Assembly (NCBI GenBank): GCA_963706755.1
Contig: CAVPNH010000008.1
Coordinates: 186,001 to 250,000, forward strand
Source: RPQJ01 sp963706755
GTDB lineage: Bacteria > Pseudomonadota > Gammaproteobacteria > Steroidobacterales > Steroidobacteraceae
DNA: 64,000 nt
Reading direction: 5' to 3'
A model generated the notes under the pieces. That model was not told the origin of the DNA, made no database searches, and was given only the letters and a program-made list of their open reading frames with translations. Of this stretch, positions 28,041-36,783 are shown piece by piece (position 1 is the first letter of the stretch; each line of letters begins with the position of its first letter). A program made the translations under genes and the position numbers.

Positions 28041-29639
28041 ATGCGGACCGACGTGGTAATTCTCGGCGGAGGACTGGCGGGACTCAGTCTCTCGCTCCAG
28101 CTCCGGCAGCGTTTCCCGGATCTCGGCGTCGTCGTGCTCGAACGACGCCGGCATCCGGTGCCCGAGGCGGCGCACAAGGTCGGCGAGTCCTCGGTCGAAA
28201 TCGCGGCGCACTATTTCGACACGGTGCTCGGCCTCAAGGATCACCTGACCAGCCGGCAGCTGAAGAAATTCGGTTTCCGGTTCTTCTTTTCGGAGGGTCG
28301 CCGCGACATCGACGCCGTGACGGAAATCGGAGTGAGCCGGTACCTTGCCACACCCACCTACCAGATCGATCGCGGCATATTCGAGAACTTTCTCGGCGAG
28401 AGGGCGCGCGCGGCGGGCGTCGAGTTCATCGACGGCGTCAGCGTGCGCGACGTCGACCTGTCCGGGGACGAAGGCCCCCATGTCATCCGGTACGTGCGGG
28501 AAGGAGAATCACTCGAGCTGGCGGCGCGCTGGGTGGTGGACGCGTCGGGTCGCGCCGGCATACTGAAGCGCAAGCTCGGGCTGGCGCTCGAGAACGACCA
28601 CGACGTCAACAGCGCCTGGTTTCGAATCGGCAGCCGCGTCGACGTCGACGAATGGTCGGACGACGTGCCGTGGCGCGCGCGCTGCGAACCCCCGCACCGA
28701 TGGCTGTCGACCAATCACCTGGTCGGCAAGGGCTACTGGGTCTGGCTCATACCATTGGCGTCGGGCTCGCACTCGGTCGGCATCGTGGCCGACGGGCGGA
28801 TGCACCCGCTCGAGCGCATCAGCAGCTTTGGCCGGGCGATGGAGTGGCTGCGCGAGTTCCAGCCGAGGCTTGCGGACGACCTCGAGCCGAAGCGCGAGCT
28901 GCTGCAGGACTTCATGTTCCTGAAGCATTTCTCCTACGGCTGCAAAAAGGTCTTCTCCGGCGCGCGGTGGGCGTTGACCGGGGAGGCCGGCGTGTTCCTC
29001 GATCCGTTCTATTCCCCCGGCGGAGACTTCATCGCGATCGCGAACACCTATATCACGGAGCTCATCGCGCTGGATCGCGCCGGCCAGCCGGTCGGCTCGT
29101 ATGCGCGCATCTACGAGCAGTTCTTCATGTCTTTCTACGACAGCACCATGTCGTTGTACCGCGATCAGTACCGCATGTTCGGCGACCCGGAAGTGCTGCC
29201 GGTCAAGGTGATCTGGGACTACACCTTCTATTGGGGCGTGCTCTGCCAGCTCTTTTTCCAGCGCCGGCTGACCGACCTGTCCATGCTCACCAGCCTGCGC
29301 GGCGAACTCCAGGCCAGCAGGGACCTGAATCTCGCGATGCAGGCGTTCATGCGGGAGTGGTCGGCGCAAAGCACTCGGGACAACCGGCCGGTACTGCTCG
29401 ACCAGTCCCGCCTCGCGTGGTTTGTCGAGCTGAACCGGGGTTTGCGTGACTCGCTCGACGACGACGCATTCAGGGAGCGTATCCGTGCGACGACCCGGCA
29501 GATGCGGCAGCTTGCGGCCGAGATCGTGGCCACCGCCACGGCCGAGTGCCCGGGACTCGATGCGCGCGCGGTCGTCGCGTTGCTTGGCGGGTCGTCCCCG
29601 GCGGCTCCGACCGGCATGCTCTGCGAAGCGGCTGCCTGA
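28041..29639 (+). CDS. FAD-dependent halogenase-family monooxygenase 2
   Basis: A 532-residue flavoprotein, longer than halogenase 1 and only distantly similar. FAD motif VVILGGGLAGLSLSLQLRQR; then VGESSVEIAAHYF; a lysine pair in LKKFGFRFFF at the position of the halogenase catalytic lysine; VVDASGRAGILKRKLGL; and the WxWxIP motif in GYWVWLIPLASG. GEAGVFLDPFYSPGGDFIAI is the second FAD-contact region. The extra C-terminal ~150 residues are helical. A halogenase or hydroxylase acting on the polyene or its aryl head is the likely role. It lies 30 bases after the secreted-protein gene. Confidence 0.84.
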   Translation: MRTDVVILGGGLAGLSLSLQLRQRFPDLGVVVLERRRHPVPEAAHKVGESSVEIAAHYFDTVLGLKDHLTSRQLKKFGFRFFFSEGRRDIDAVTEIGVSRYLATPTYQIDRGIFENFLGERARAAGVEFIDGVSVRDVDLSGDEGPHVIRYVREGESLELAARWVVDASGRAGILKRKLGLALENDHDVNSAWFRIGSRVDVDEWSDDVPWRARCEPPHRWLSTNHLVGKGYWVWLIPLASGSHSVGIVADGRMHPLERISSFGRAMEWLREFQPRLADDLEPKRELLQDFMFLKHFSYGCKKVFSGARWALTGEAGVFLDPFYSPGGDFIAIANTYITELIALDRAGQPVGSYARIYEQFFMSFYDSTMSLYRDQYRMFGDPEVLPVKVIWDYTFYWGVLCQLFFQRRLTDLSMLTSLRGELQASRDLNLAMQAFMREWSAQSTRDNRPVLLDQSRLAWFVELNRGLRDSLDDDAFRERIRATTRQMRQLAAEIVATATAECPGLDARAVVALLGGSSPAAPTGMLCEAAA

Positions 29640-29651
29640 GCGCCCGCGCCG

Positions 29652-30911
29652 ATGTCTCACTCGCCACTGCTGCTGCAACTGGTGCTGATCCTGGGAACCG
29701 CCCGGCTGCTGAGCCTGGTGCTCAGGCGCCTCGGGCAACCGCCCGTGATCGGCGAGATGACGGCCGGCATCGTGCTCGGCCCCATCGTGCTCGGGGCGCT
29801 TTTCCCCGTGTGGCACGCGGAAGTCTTCGCGCCGGCGAGCCTGCCCGCGCTCGATGGCCTCTCGCAGGTCGGCCTCGTGCTCTTCATGTTCATCGTCGGA
29901 GCCGAGCTGCGTTTTCCGCACGGCGCCCGCCAGCAACTGGTTGCCGCAGGGTGGATCAGTGCAATGTCGGTGCTGGTGCCGATGGCCTTCGGCCTGGGGG
30001 CGGCCTCGCTGCTTTACGGCCAGTTCGCCCCCGCCGGAGTCGGGTTCGCGTCCTTCGCGCTCTTCATGGCCGCGGCCATGTCGATTACCGCGTTCCCGAT
30101 CATGGCCCGCATCCTCAAGGAGCGGGGCATGACTCACTCGTTGATCGGGCGCCTTTCGTTGACGTCCGCTGCGCTGGCCGACGTACTCGCCTGGATCATG
30201 CTGGCGATGGTGGTGGTGCTCGAAGACTCGCGTGGCGACTGGGGTCGCTTCCGGGAGATGCTCCTCGGGTTGCTCGCGCTGGCGGCGGGCCTGCTCGCCG
30301 TCGGCCGGCCATTGCTGGCCCGCATGGTGGCCCGCTTCGCACACGACGGGCGCCCGGAGGGCCCCATGCTCGCAGTGCTGCTGATCGGCACCTTCGCCTG
30401 CGCCTACGCCACCAAGTCGCTCGGCGTGCATCCGGTCTTCGGGGCTTTCCTGTTCGGCGCCGCGCTGCCACGCGACGACAGGCTGCTCGAGGCCCTGATC
30501 GAGCGCGTCGAGTACGTCGCGATCATCGTGCTGATGCCGGTGTTCTTCGCATTGGCCGGGCTCAATACGACACCGTCCGCATTCGTCGGCACCGGACTCA
30601 CGGCGTTGATCATCGTGCTCGTTGCGGCAGTGGCGGGGAAGCTGCTGGGCGGTGCCGCGGGCGCCCGGATCGCGGGCTACCCCTGGCGTACCGCCTTTGC
30701 GGTCGGGTCGCTCATGAACGCGCGAGCGCTGATGGAACTGATCGTCATGAAGGTCGGTCTCGATGCCGGCGTGATCGGCCAGGACCTGTTCACGATGCTG
30801 ATGGTCATGGCGATCCTGACCACGTTCATGACCGGCCCGTTGCTCACCCTGTTTGCCGGCAGGGGCGGCGATCAGGCGCCGGACGCCGCCGAGACGACAG
30901 CCCGGCCCTGA
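29652..30911 (+). CDS. CPA2-family cation:proton antiporter
   Basis: A 419-residue membrane protein with about 12 hydrophobic segments, starting HSPLLLQLVLILGTARLLSL and GQPPVIGEMTAGIVLGPI, typical of the KefB/NapA-like Na+(K+)/H+ exchanger domain. SITAFPIMARILKERGM and the later segment LMNARALMELIVMKVGLDAG are further family landmarks. No TrkA-N regulatory domain follows. It begins 12 bases after halogenase 2 and so is co-transcribed with the polyene genes, which is unusual. Its last 40 bases overlap the convergent dehydratase gene. Confidence 0.9.
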   Translation: MSHSPLLLQLVLILGTARLLSLVLRRLGQPPVIGEMTAGIVLGPIVLGALFPVWHAEVFAPASLPALDGLSQVGLVLFMFIVGAELRFPHGARQQLVAAGWISAMSVLVPMAFGLGAASLLYGQFAPAGVGFASFALFMAAAMSITAFPIMARILKERGMTHSLIGRLSLTSAALADVLAWIMLAMVVVLEDSRGDWGRFREMLLGLLALAAGLLAVGRPLLARMVARFAHDGRPEGPMLAVLLIGTFACAYATKSLGVHPVFGAFLFGAALPRDDRLLEALIERVEYVAIIVLMPVFFALAGLNTTPSAFVGTGLTALIIVLVAAVAGKLLGGAAGARIAGYPWRTAFAVGSLMNARALMELIVMKVGLDAGVIGQDLFTMLMVMAILTTFMTGPLLTLFAGRGGDQAPDAAETTARP

Positions 30912-31306
30912 GCGAGCAGCGTCCCCGCGTGGAGGACGCGGAAGGAATATTGCCAGGCCGACTCGCTGGCCTGGATGCGACGTGCCTCCACGTGCAGCTC
31001 GCCATTCAGGTCATGCACGAAGTCGCGATGGAGCTCAACATCCCTGAGGGACACCAGCAGGCCCGGTGATGCGCGTCGGCCGCCTGCCTGGGCCACCAGT
31101 CCCCCGTGCACCGCCATCGCCTGGGCTCCGTATTCGCAGAGGTGAATCGAGCGCAGGCCCGAGCGGTCCGCGAGCGGATTCGCCGGATCGCGATGGGTGC
31201 CGGTGGCCAGCGTGACGCTCGACTCGTCCCAGTGCTCGATGCGCTCCAGCAGGCACATGGCCCCCGCATGCGGGATGAGCCCGGCAATGCGTGCGTCAAC
31301 GGCCAT
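30872..31306 (-). CDS. hotdog 3-hydroxyacyl-ACP dehydratase, ApeP-like (copy 2)
   Basis: A 144-residue dehydratase with the ApeP-type N-terminal motif LIPHAGAMCLLERIEHWD, containing the catalytic histidine, and HLCEYGAQAMAVHGGL in the central helix. It overlaps the MMPL stop by 11 bases upstream and runs 40 bases into the convergent antiporter gene downstream. It is the last gene of the six-gene minus-strand export operon. It appears to duplicate the function of the 18150-18624 gene. Confidence 0.88.
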   Translation of the reverse strand: MAVDARIAGLIPHAGAMCLLERIEHWDESSVTLATGTHRDPANPLADRSGLRSIHLCEYGAQAMAVHGGLVAQAGGRRASPGLLVSLRDVELHRDFVHDLNGELHVEARRIQASESAWQYSFRVLHAGTLLAQGRAVVSAASGA

Positions 31307-33626
31307 CGGTCTTCGCGTCCGGGGGGCGCGTCAGCAGCAGGGCCAGCACGAAGTTGCCGATCACGCCTGCGGCAACGGTGATGCCGATGGCGCGCAACAC
31401 CGGCATGGTCGAGAGCCCGAGCAGCGCAAAGACCAGGAAAGTCGAGAGCGAGCAGACGATGACGGCATGCAGCGTGCGCCGCTGTTCGGCCGGGTCGTCC
31501 GCCGCGTGCTCGAAGAACAGCGCGTAGTCGAGTCCCAGCCCGGCGGCCAGCACCAGCGCGATCAGGTGGAAGAGACTGAGGGACACGTCGGCCGCGTGAA
31601 ACAGCGCCACGATGACCAGGTTCGTCAGGATCATCGGCGCCAGCACGCGACGGACGCGCGAGGCGTCGCGTAGTGCGACGAACACGACGATGACCAGCAG
31701 GACGGCCGATATGGCCAGGCACCAGAGAATGCGCTCGCGCTGGTGTGCGACCAGGTCCTCGGAGGCCTGCTTGAGATCGAGCAGCGTGACCCCAGGCGTG
31801 CCTGCCACGATCTGCGCAAGCGCAACCGGGTTGCTCAACCCCGCCAGGGTGACGAGGCCGGTCCAGTGACCATCGCGCTCGAGCAGCAGCGATCCGACGC
31901 GCGTCTCGAGCGGCGTCCCGGCGAGGTCCGACGGACCCAGCGCAGCAAGGTGCCGGGCGCGTTCGACGTCTGCAAGGAAGGGTCCGAAAACGCCGGGCTT
32001 GAACGGGGTCGTGCCCAGTGCCTCGGCGAGTGCGGACTCAAGCGCGCCGGGTTCCGGCAACGCGGCCCGGCGCCGCTCCTGGGTCGACTTGGGCGGCAGG
32101 TAACGAGCCGGATCGTCGAAACCGCCCAGTTCGCCCCGCGTCACCATCGATTGCAGTTCGGGCTCGAGCGCCTCGGCGGTCTCCAGCACGGATTGTGCGT
32201 CAGCGCCCTCGATGACCAGCAGGTGTCGTATGTCGGGCGCCCCCAGTTCCTTGCGCAGTGCCGAGTCGCGCTCGAGCAGGGCGCGCGGGACCGGCGTCAG
32301 TGCACCGAGGTTGTTCTCCCACAGCGGTCGCGGTGAGAGCGCGAGGTATGCCACGCAGGCACCCGCAATCGCCACGCCCAGCGACAGTGGTCGGGGCAGG
32401 CCGGCGATCGCATGCCAGAGCCGGCCGAGCAGCGCGGAGTCGGCGGCGTCGCGGCGGCTGTCGGGTACGAGCGGCGGCAGGAGGAATCGCGTGGTCAGGC
32501 CCGCCACGGCGAGGCCCGTGACGGTGAATACCGAGAGTTGGGCCAGGCCGCCAACGCCGGAAAACAGGAACGCGAGATACGCGACGCAGGTGCTCGCGAC
32601 TCCGGTGGCCAGCGTCGGCCACAAGGCGCGAACACTCATCCGCGCATCGAGTCCGCGATGCTGGTGGCTGAAGAGGTGTATCGGATAGTCCTGGGCCACA
32701 CCGATCAACGTGAAGCCGAAGGCGAGGGTAATCCCGTGCACCTGTCCGAAGATCGTCCCGACCGCGGCGAGTCCCGCTACCCCGGCGCTCACGAGCGGCA
32801 GCAGCCCGAGCATGAGGACGGGAACGCTGCGGTAGGCCACGAGCAGCAGGAGCACTATTCCGATGGCATCCACGGTGCCGATCCACTGGACCTCCTCCTG
32901 CATGCGCGCCTGCATCAGCACGGAGAATGCCCCGGGTCCACTCGCCTCGAGCCGCAGTGCCCCGTCCGTGCGCGAGGCCTCGAACGCGCGCTGCAGGGCA
33001 TCGGCCGCCTTTCGCTGTCCCCGCGGGTCGAAGCCCGGCGCGCGCGTCTCCGCGACGAGCAGCGCCTCCGTGCCGGCGGGATCGAACCAGACGTCGTACA
33101 TGAGCTGCGGTTGTCGCGCCGGCAGCCACGAGTCCGCGAGTTTCAGCAGTTCGAGCGTCGGGTCCCGCGGCAGCCAGGGCTCCAGGAACCCGGCCGCCGG
33201 TGATGAGAGATCACGCAGGCGCTCCTCGAGTTGGGCGCGCAGGTAACCGGCGTCCAGCATCGTGTGATCCAGCGTCGGCGAGAGCAGGTAACGGTAGGCG
33301 AGCAGCGACTCCGGAATCGAGTCCAGGTTGGACTCGCCGTTTGCGACCAGTCGGAATTCGCCGCTGCTGCGCAGCGCCGCGGCGAGTGCCCGCGACGTGT
33401 CGGCGACGGCTTGCGGATCCGCGCCTGAAATCGCCAGCAGCAGCATGCGCGAGGCCGGGCCCTCGCCGATCTCTTCCAGGATGAGGCGCTCCTGCTGCGT
33501 CCGTGGAGTAGGCATGAACAGCCGCAGGTCGCTCCCGATGACGAGCTCGCGGTTCACGACCCAACCCAGGATCGCAATGGTCGCGATCCAGGCGACCAGC
33601 AGCAGGCCTCTGCGGGCAGGCGTCAT
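31296..33626 (-). CDS. MMPL/RND-family exporter
   Basis: A 776-residue inner-membrane exporter with two repeats of one membrane helix, a large periplasmic loop and five helices. The N-terminal helix is LLLVAWIATIAILGWVVNRE. Family blocks include LAFGFTLIGVAQDYPIHLFS and LIALVLAAGLGLDYALFFEH, the latter with the central Asp thought to couple to protons. It probably moves the lipid-linked aryl polyene across the inner membrane toward LolA. It lies 4 bases after the lolA-like gene. Confidence 0.92.
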   Translation of the reverse strand: MTPARRGLLLVAWIATIAILGWVVNRELVIGSDLRLFMPTPRTQQERLILEEIGEGPASRMLLLAISGADPQAVADTSRALAAALRSSGEFRLVANGESNLDSIPESLLAYRYLLSPTLDHTMLDAGYLRAQLEERLRDLSSPAAGFLEPWLPRDPTLELLKLADSWLPARQPQLMYDVWFDPAGTEALLVAETRAPGFDPRGQRKAADALQRAFEASRTDGALRLEASGPGAFSVLMQARMQEEVQWIGTVDAIGIVLLLLVAYRSVPVLMLGLLPLVSAGVAGLAAVGTIFGQVHGITLAFGFTLIGVAQDYPIHLFSHQHRGLDARMSVRALWPTLATGVASTCVAYLAFLFSGVGGLAQLSVFTVTGLAVAGLTTRFLLPPLVPDSRRDAADSALLGRLWHAIAGLPRPLSLGVAIAGACVAYLALSPRPLWENNLGALTPVPRALLERDSALRKELGAPDIRHLLVIEGADAQSVLETAEALEPELQSMVTRGELGGFDDPARYLPPKSTQERRRAALPEPGALESALAEALGTTPFKPGVFGPFLADVERARHLAALGPSDLAGTPLETRVGSLLLERDGHWTGLVTLAGLSNPVALAQIVAGTPGVTLLDLKQASEDLVAHQRERILWCLAISAVLLVIVVFVALRDASRVRRVLAPMILTNLVIVALFHAADVSLSLFHLIALVLAAGLGLDYALFFEHAADDPAEQRRTLHAVIVCSLSTFLVFALLGLSTMPVLRAIGITVAAGVIGNFVLALLLTRPPDAKTDGR

Positions 33627-33630
33627 CGGG

Positions 33631-34278
33631 TCACTGACTCGTGCTCCCGGTGCACCAGGCCTCGAGGGCCTGGCGCTCCGGCGGCGCGGGGAGGTCGCCG
33701 GGCCCGTCCACCCCGAGCGCCATCAGGCTCTCGTCGCCATCCGGCTCGTGCAGCGTGAAGCACCGCGGACGATCGCCTGCGCCGTCCACGACGATGCTGG
33801 ACAAGCGCCTCTTCAGCTTCTCGCTGCGCGGCGCCAGCGTGATCTCCCACAGGGCGTCGGACCCCGACACGGTGACGGCGAAGTACTGCTCGAGCATCGG
33901 GCGATCGCCCTTGAGCAGCGCACCGAAGCTGGCCAGCATGCCGCGAAGTTCCGGGGCGCGGTCGAGCGAGAACTGCCGTGGCTTGCTGCCCGCACGCTCC
34001 ACGGACACGTTCTCACCCTGAAGTATGGTCACCTCCTGGTAGGGCGATTCCACGCGACGCACCAGGGCGCCGTCCGCCTGATGCTCGAGGTGACCGGAGA
34101 CCACGATCGGCTTGTCGAGCAGGCTGGAGTAGCGGACCTCGACGAAGCTGGTCGAATCCGGCGCCGGGCGCGCCAGTCGTGCGAGCAGCGTATCGAGGTC
34201 GGGATCAGCCGCGTGCAGCGGTGTCGCCGCCAGCGTGAGCGCGATCATTGCCAGACGGGCGGTCGTTCCAGAAGTCAT
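33631..34278 (-). CDS. LolA-like periplasmic lipid carrier
   Basis: A 215-residue protein with an N-terminal signal peptide (ARLAMIALTLAATPLHA, then ADPD). The mature part has the LolA-fold pattern: SFVEVRYSSLLDKPIVVSGH, GALVRRVESPYQEVTILQGE and ALWEITLAPRSEKLKRRLSS. Such genes are a constant part of aryl polyene clusters and probably shuttle the pigment lipid through the periplasm. The ATG at 34278 overlaps the preceding acyltransferase by 74 bases; an internal start at 34248 would leave a short signal peptide. Confidence 0.87.
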   Translation of the reverse strand: MTSGTTARLAMIALTLAATPLHAADPDLDTLLARLARPAPDSTSFVEVRYSSLLDKPIVVSGHLEHQADGALVRRVESPYQEVTILQGENVSVERAGSKPRQFSLDRAPELRGMLASFGALLKGDRPMLEQYFAVTVSGSDALWEITLAPRSEKLKRRLSSIVVDGAGDRPRCFTLHEPDGDESLMALGVDGPGDLPAPPERQALEAWCTGSTSQ

Positions 34279-35155
34279 AGAAGTTGAACCAGTTGTAAGG
34301 CGCGATACGCAGCAGGGCCGCCAACCGGTTGGCGAAGTCCTGCACCACCTCGCGCAGCTGTTGCTGACGCTGCCTGCGGTCGATCTGCAGTTTCTCCGTG
34401 AGCAGCTCGAAATGCAGATCGTACCTCCTACCGCCACGATACAGGCCCGCGCACAGCACGATGGGCACGTGCAGCGCAGCGGCGATCTGCCACGGCGCGG
34501 CGGGGAATTGCGCGGACTGGCCGAGGAAATTCACGGCGGCCGTCGCGTTTTCCGGGCGCCCGCGATCCCCGAGCATGGTCACCAGCGCGCCCTGGCTCAG
34601 TGCGGCTCCGATCTCCAGGGCGACTGTAGTGCCGTCCTTGCGGGGATTGATGATTCCGGCTGCGATGGCCGGGTTCAGCTGCTTGAGGATGGCCGAGAGG
34701 GCGGGGCTGTGCTCGGCGTCCAGGACCACGCGCACGGTGACATCCGGGCGCAGGGTGCTCGCGGCCCGCAACGCGTCGAAACTGCCGACGTGGGCGCCGA
34801 TCAGGAGCACGCCACGTCCGAGGGCCATCGCGTGGTGGAGTTCCTCCATGCCGACGACGCGAACGTCGAATCGCGATATGTCCTCGCCGAGGAAATACAC
34901 GCGATCGAGCGTTACGCCGGCAAAGGTGTGGAAATGCCGGGCAACCTCGGACCACGTCGGGGCACGACCCAGCATGCGCGCCAGGTAGTCACGCGAGGCA
35001 CGGCGCTCGGGGCCGCGCCGGATCATGAAATATGCAGTGATCGGAATCAGCACCGCCCGCGCGACCGGCCGTCCGAGACCGAGTGCCACGCGCACCAGCA
35101 GGCGCATGGCGAAACCGCTGCCGCCTTCGGGGCGCTCGAGCCAGGCGTCCGTCAC
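34205..35155 (-). CDS. LpxL/HtrB-like lipid acyltransferase
   Basis: A 316-residue membrane-associated acyltransferase of the lipid A acyltransferase family. The conserved opening is AWLERPEGGSGFAMRL and a membrane helix follows (GRPVARAVLIPITAYFMI). GVLLIGAHVGSFDAL holds the HxxxxD-like catalytic motif (H, then D). PAAPWQIAAALHVPIVLC is a second family block. GTG at 35155 overlaps the stop of the upstream dehydratase as GTGA and follows GGGGAG, so it is preferred over TTG at 35176. It probably adds the polyenoyl or fatty chain to the lipid anchor. Confidence 0.88.
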   Translation of the reverse strand: MTDAWLERPEGGSGFAMRLLVRVALGLGRPVARAVLIPITAYFMIRRGPERRASRDYLARMLGRAPTWSEVARHFHTFAGVTLDRVYFLGEDISRFDVRVVGMEELHHAMALGRGVLLIGAHVGSFDALRAASTLRPDVTVRVVLDAEHSPALSAILKQLNPAIAAGIINPRKDGTTVALEIGAALSQGALVTMLGDRGRPENATAAVNFLGQSAQFPAAPWQIAAALHVPIVLCAGLYRGGRRYDLHFELLTEKLQIDRRQRQQQLREVVQDFANRLAALLRIAPYNWFNFYDFWNDRPSGNDRAHAGGDTAARG

Positions 35156-35478
35156 GTAGCCGGCTCCCCGACGCAATCAAATGCTCCCTTCGCAAGCGCG
35201 GTGCCACCGCGATGAACGACGAACTCCAGCCGCGGGCCCTGCAGCAGCAGATCGATCTCCGCAGTCTCCTCCGGCTTCAAAGGCGCCAGGAACTTCGCGT
35301 ATGCCAGGCGCTCGACACGGAAGCCGGTGCCCAGCCAGGCCTGCGCAGCCGAGATGACTGCATCCAGGACCACGACGCCAGGGACGATGGGATTGCCCGG
35401 AAAGTGGCCCGCCAGTGCAGGGTGCTGCCGTGGCACGCGGAGCGTCGCAGCATATGTCGTCGGTGAGTCTGCGGGCAC
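35152..35478 (-). CDS. hotdog 3-hydroxyacyl-ACP dehydratase, ApeI-like (copy 2)
   Basis: A 108-residue dehydratase. The motif AGHFPGNPIVPGVVVLDAV is the FabZ/ApeI active-site helix with the catalytic His. The start is GTG at 35478; a stop lies in frame shortly upstream, so it cannot be much longer. It ends with a GTGA overlap to the LpxL-like gene. It duplicates the 16591-16959 enzyme. Confidence 0.86.
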   Translation of the reverse strand: MPADSPTTYAATLRVPRQHPALAGHFPGNPIVPGVVVLDAVISAAQAWLGTGFRVERLAYAKFLAPLKPEETAEIDLLLQGPRLEFVVHRGGTALAKGAFDCVGEPAT

Positions 35479-35530
35479 GATGGGAAGGGGCGGTGAACTG
35501 ACTCAAGGAAGCATGAACGCTTCATGCCAG

Positions 35531-35977
35531 CTATTCCAGCTTAACGACCTCGCCCTGGAACGTCACACCGGACATCAGGGCCCCGCTGCCGCATTCGTAT
35601 TCGGTCTCGCTCGAGACTTCGTGCTGGTCGTAGTAGCTGCGAATATTGATCACGGCGTTGCCACCCAACTCGGCCGCGCGCTGCTGGAACGAGAGCATGG
35701 CCGACAGAAAAGCCCATTCACAGGCTTCCTTGTCGGTCTTGTTGGTGCCGTTCGTCTTCTTGTTGCTGGTGTAGACGCCGAACGACCTGGCGACGGCCGG
35801 GTGCGCGCTGTTGCCGAAGAAGAACTGGACTCCGGTGCTCAGCCGTTTACTTGCTTCGGGTGCGGCCATGGCGTCCGCGATGGGCCACATGACCCTGGTG
35901 TTGCGCGCCGTGCTCGAGTTGGCGACGGACAGCAAGGCAACCAGAATCAGCAGTGCAGCGAAGAATCGTGGGTTCAT
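35531..35977 (-). CDS. small secreted protein of aryl polyene clusters (annotated elsewhere as excinuclease ATPase subunit)
   Basis: A 148-residue protein with a signal peptide (MNPRFFAALLILVALLSVAN). The mature domain includes SFQQRAAELGGNAVINIRSY followed by SETEYECGSG. Similar small secreted proteins recur in aryl polyene clusters under the misleading name excinuclease ATPase subunit; there is no ATPase motif here. The start is fixed by GGAG 7 bases before ATG 35977. It opens the minus-strand export operon. The molecular role is unknown. Confidence 0.82.
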   Translation of the reverse strand: MNPRFFAALLILVALLSVANSSTARNTRVMWPIADAMAAPEASKRLSTGVQFFFGNSAHPAVARSFGVYTSNKKTNGTNKTDKEACEWAFLSAMLSFQQRAAELGGNAVINIRSYYDQHEVSSETEYECGSGALMSGVTFQGEVVKLE

Positions 35978-36015
35978 CGTGATCTCCCGATCCAGAATGG
36001 GCCTGGAGCTACAGT

Positions 36016-36783
36016 CTATTGCCTGGGGAGCGCAGACGCAGCCCCCGCGTGATCCCACCGCGCAAGGTACTTCAGCAATTTGTCGAAGTTCTCCTTCAGG
36101 CGTTCGACCGCGTACCACTGCGCGGTGGCCACCGCGGCTTCGGCCCGCGCGAGCGGCAGCAGTTCGCTGCGCCGCGCGCGTATTGCGGCGAGGGCGGCGT
36201 TCGCGTCGGTCGGGTCCTTGATCGGCGGCGCGATCTCCTTGCGCAGGTAGCCCCTCATTGAATTGACCTCGGGCTGCATGTACGCGGGGATGAGCCCGTT
36301 GACCACGGCCGGATAGTCTCCCTGCATGCGCGCTACCTGGGACAGCAGGACCTGGGGCGCGGCGTAAGCACTGGAGATGTCACTCGTGAGGTCCGGGTCG
36401 CGAAGAAGCCGCAGGTCGCCAGTGTCCCGTAACGACTGGAACTGCGCATCACTGAGCCAGGGCGTGGCGGAGGCGGCGCTCTGCGCGAAGGCCATCAGTA
36501 GCTGCTCGACGTCCGGGACCGGCGCGTCGGGATCGTTCAGGAAAGCAAGAACGGTCTCGAGAGCGGCCCGCTTGCGCGTGAGCATCCGGTTGAGGACTCG
36601 ATCGATGGTCCAGAGGTTCTGGTGTACCTCGGTGGCCAGGTCGGACAGGTGCTCGTTGGCGACCCTCAGTTCCTCGCGTTCCTGCCGCCAGCCGTCGACG
36701 GCGAGGGCCACCAGGATGCCGGCTACGACGACGAAGAATTCCGCTGCCAGGCCTTTCCAGCTGACCGCGCCGTGAAGTTTCAT
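36016..36783 (-). CDS. single-pass membrane protein, unknown function
   Basis: A 255-residue protein with one N-terminal membrane helix (AAEFFVVVAGILVALAVDGW) and a largely helical periplasmic or cytoplasmic domain (EVHQNLWTIDRVLNRMLTRK; SLRDTGDLRLLRDPDLTSDI). The layout (short cytoplasmic start, FFVVVAGILVALAVDGW, then a DxxLR-type segment) resembles DUF6090-like proteins. It lies 38 bases upstream of the secreted-protein gene on the same strand and may be the first gene of that operon, but nothing ties it to polyene synthesis by function. Confidence 0.75.
   Translation of the reverse strand: MKLHGAVSWKGLAAEFFVVVAGILVALAVDGWRQEREELRVANEHLSDLATEVHQNLWTIDRVLNRMLTRKRAALETVLAFLNDPDAPVPDVEQLLMAFAQSAASATPWLSDAQFQSLRDTGDLRLLRDPDLTSDISSAYAAPQVLLSQVARMQGDYPAVVNGLIPAYMQPEVNSMRGYLRKEIAPPIKDPTDANAALAAIRARRSELLPLARAEAAVATAQWYAVERLKENFDKLLKYLARWDHAGAASALPRQ

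Noticed and set aside
28509..30431. 640-codon minus-strand open frame
   Set aside because: Antisense to halogenase 2 and the antiporter; its composition is that of a GC-rich mirror frame.
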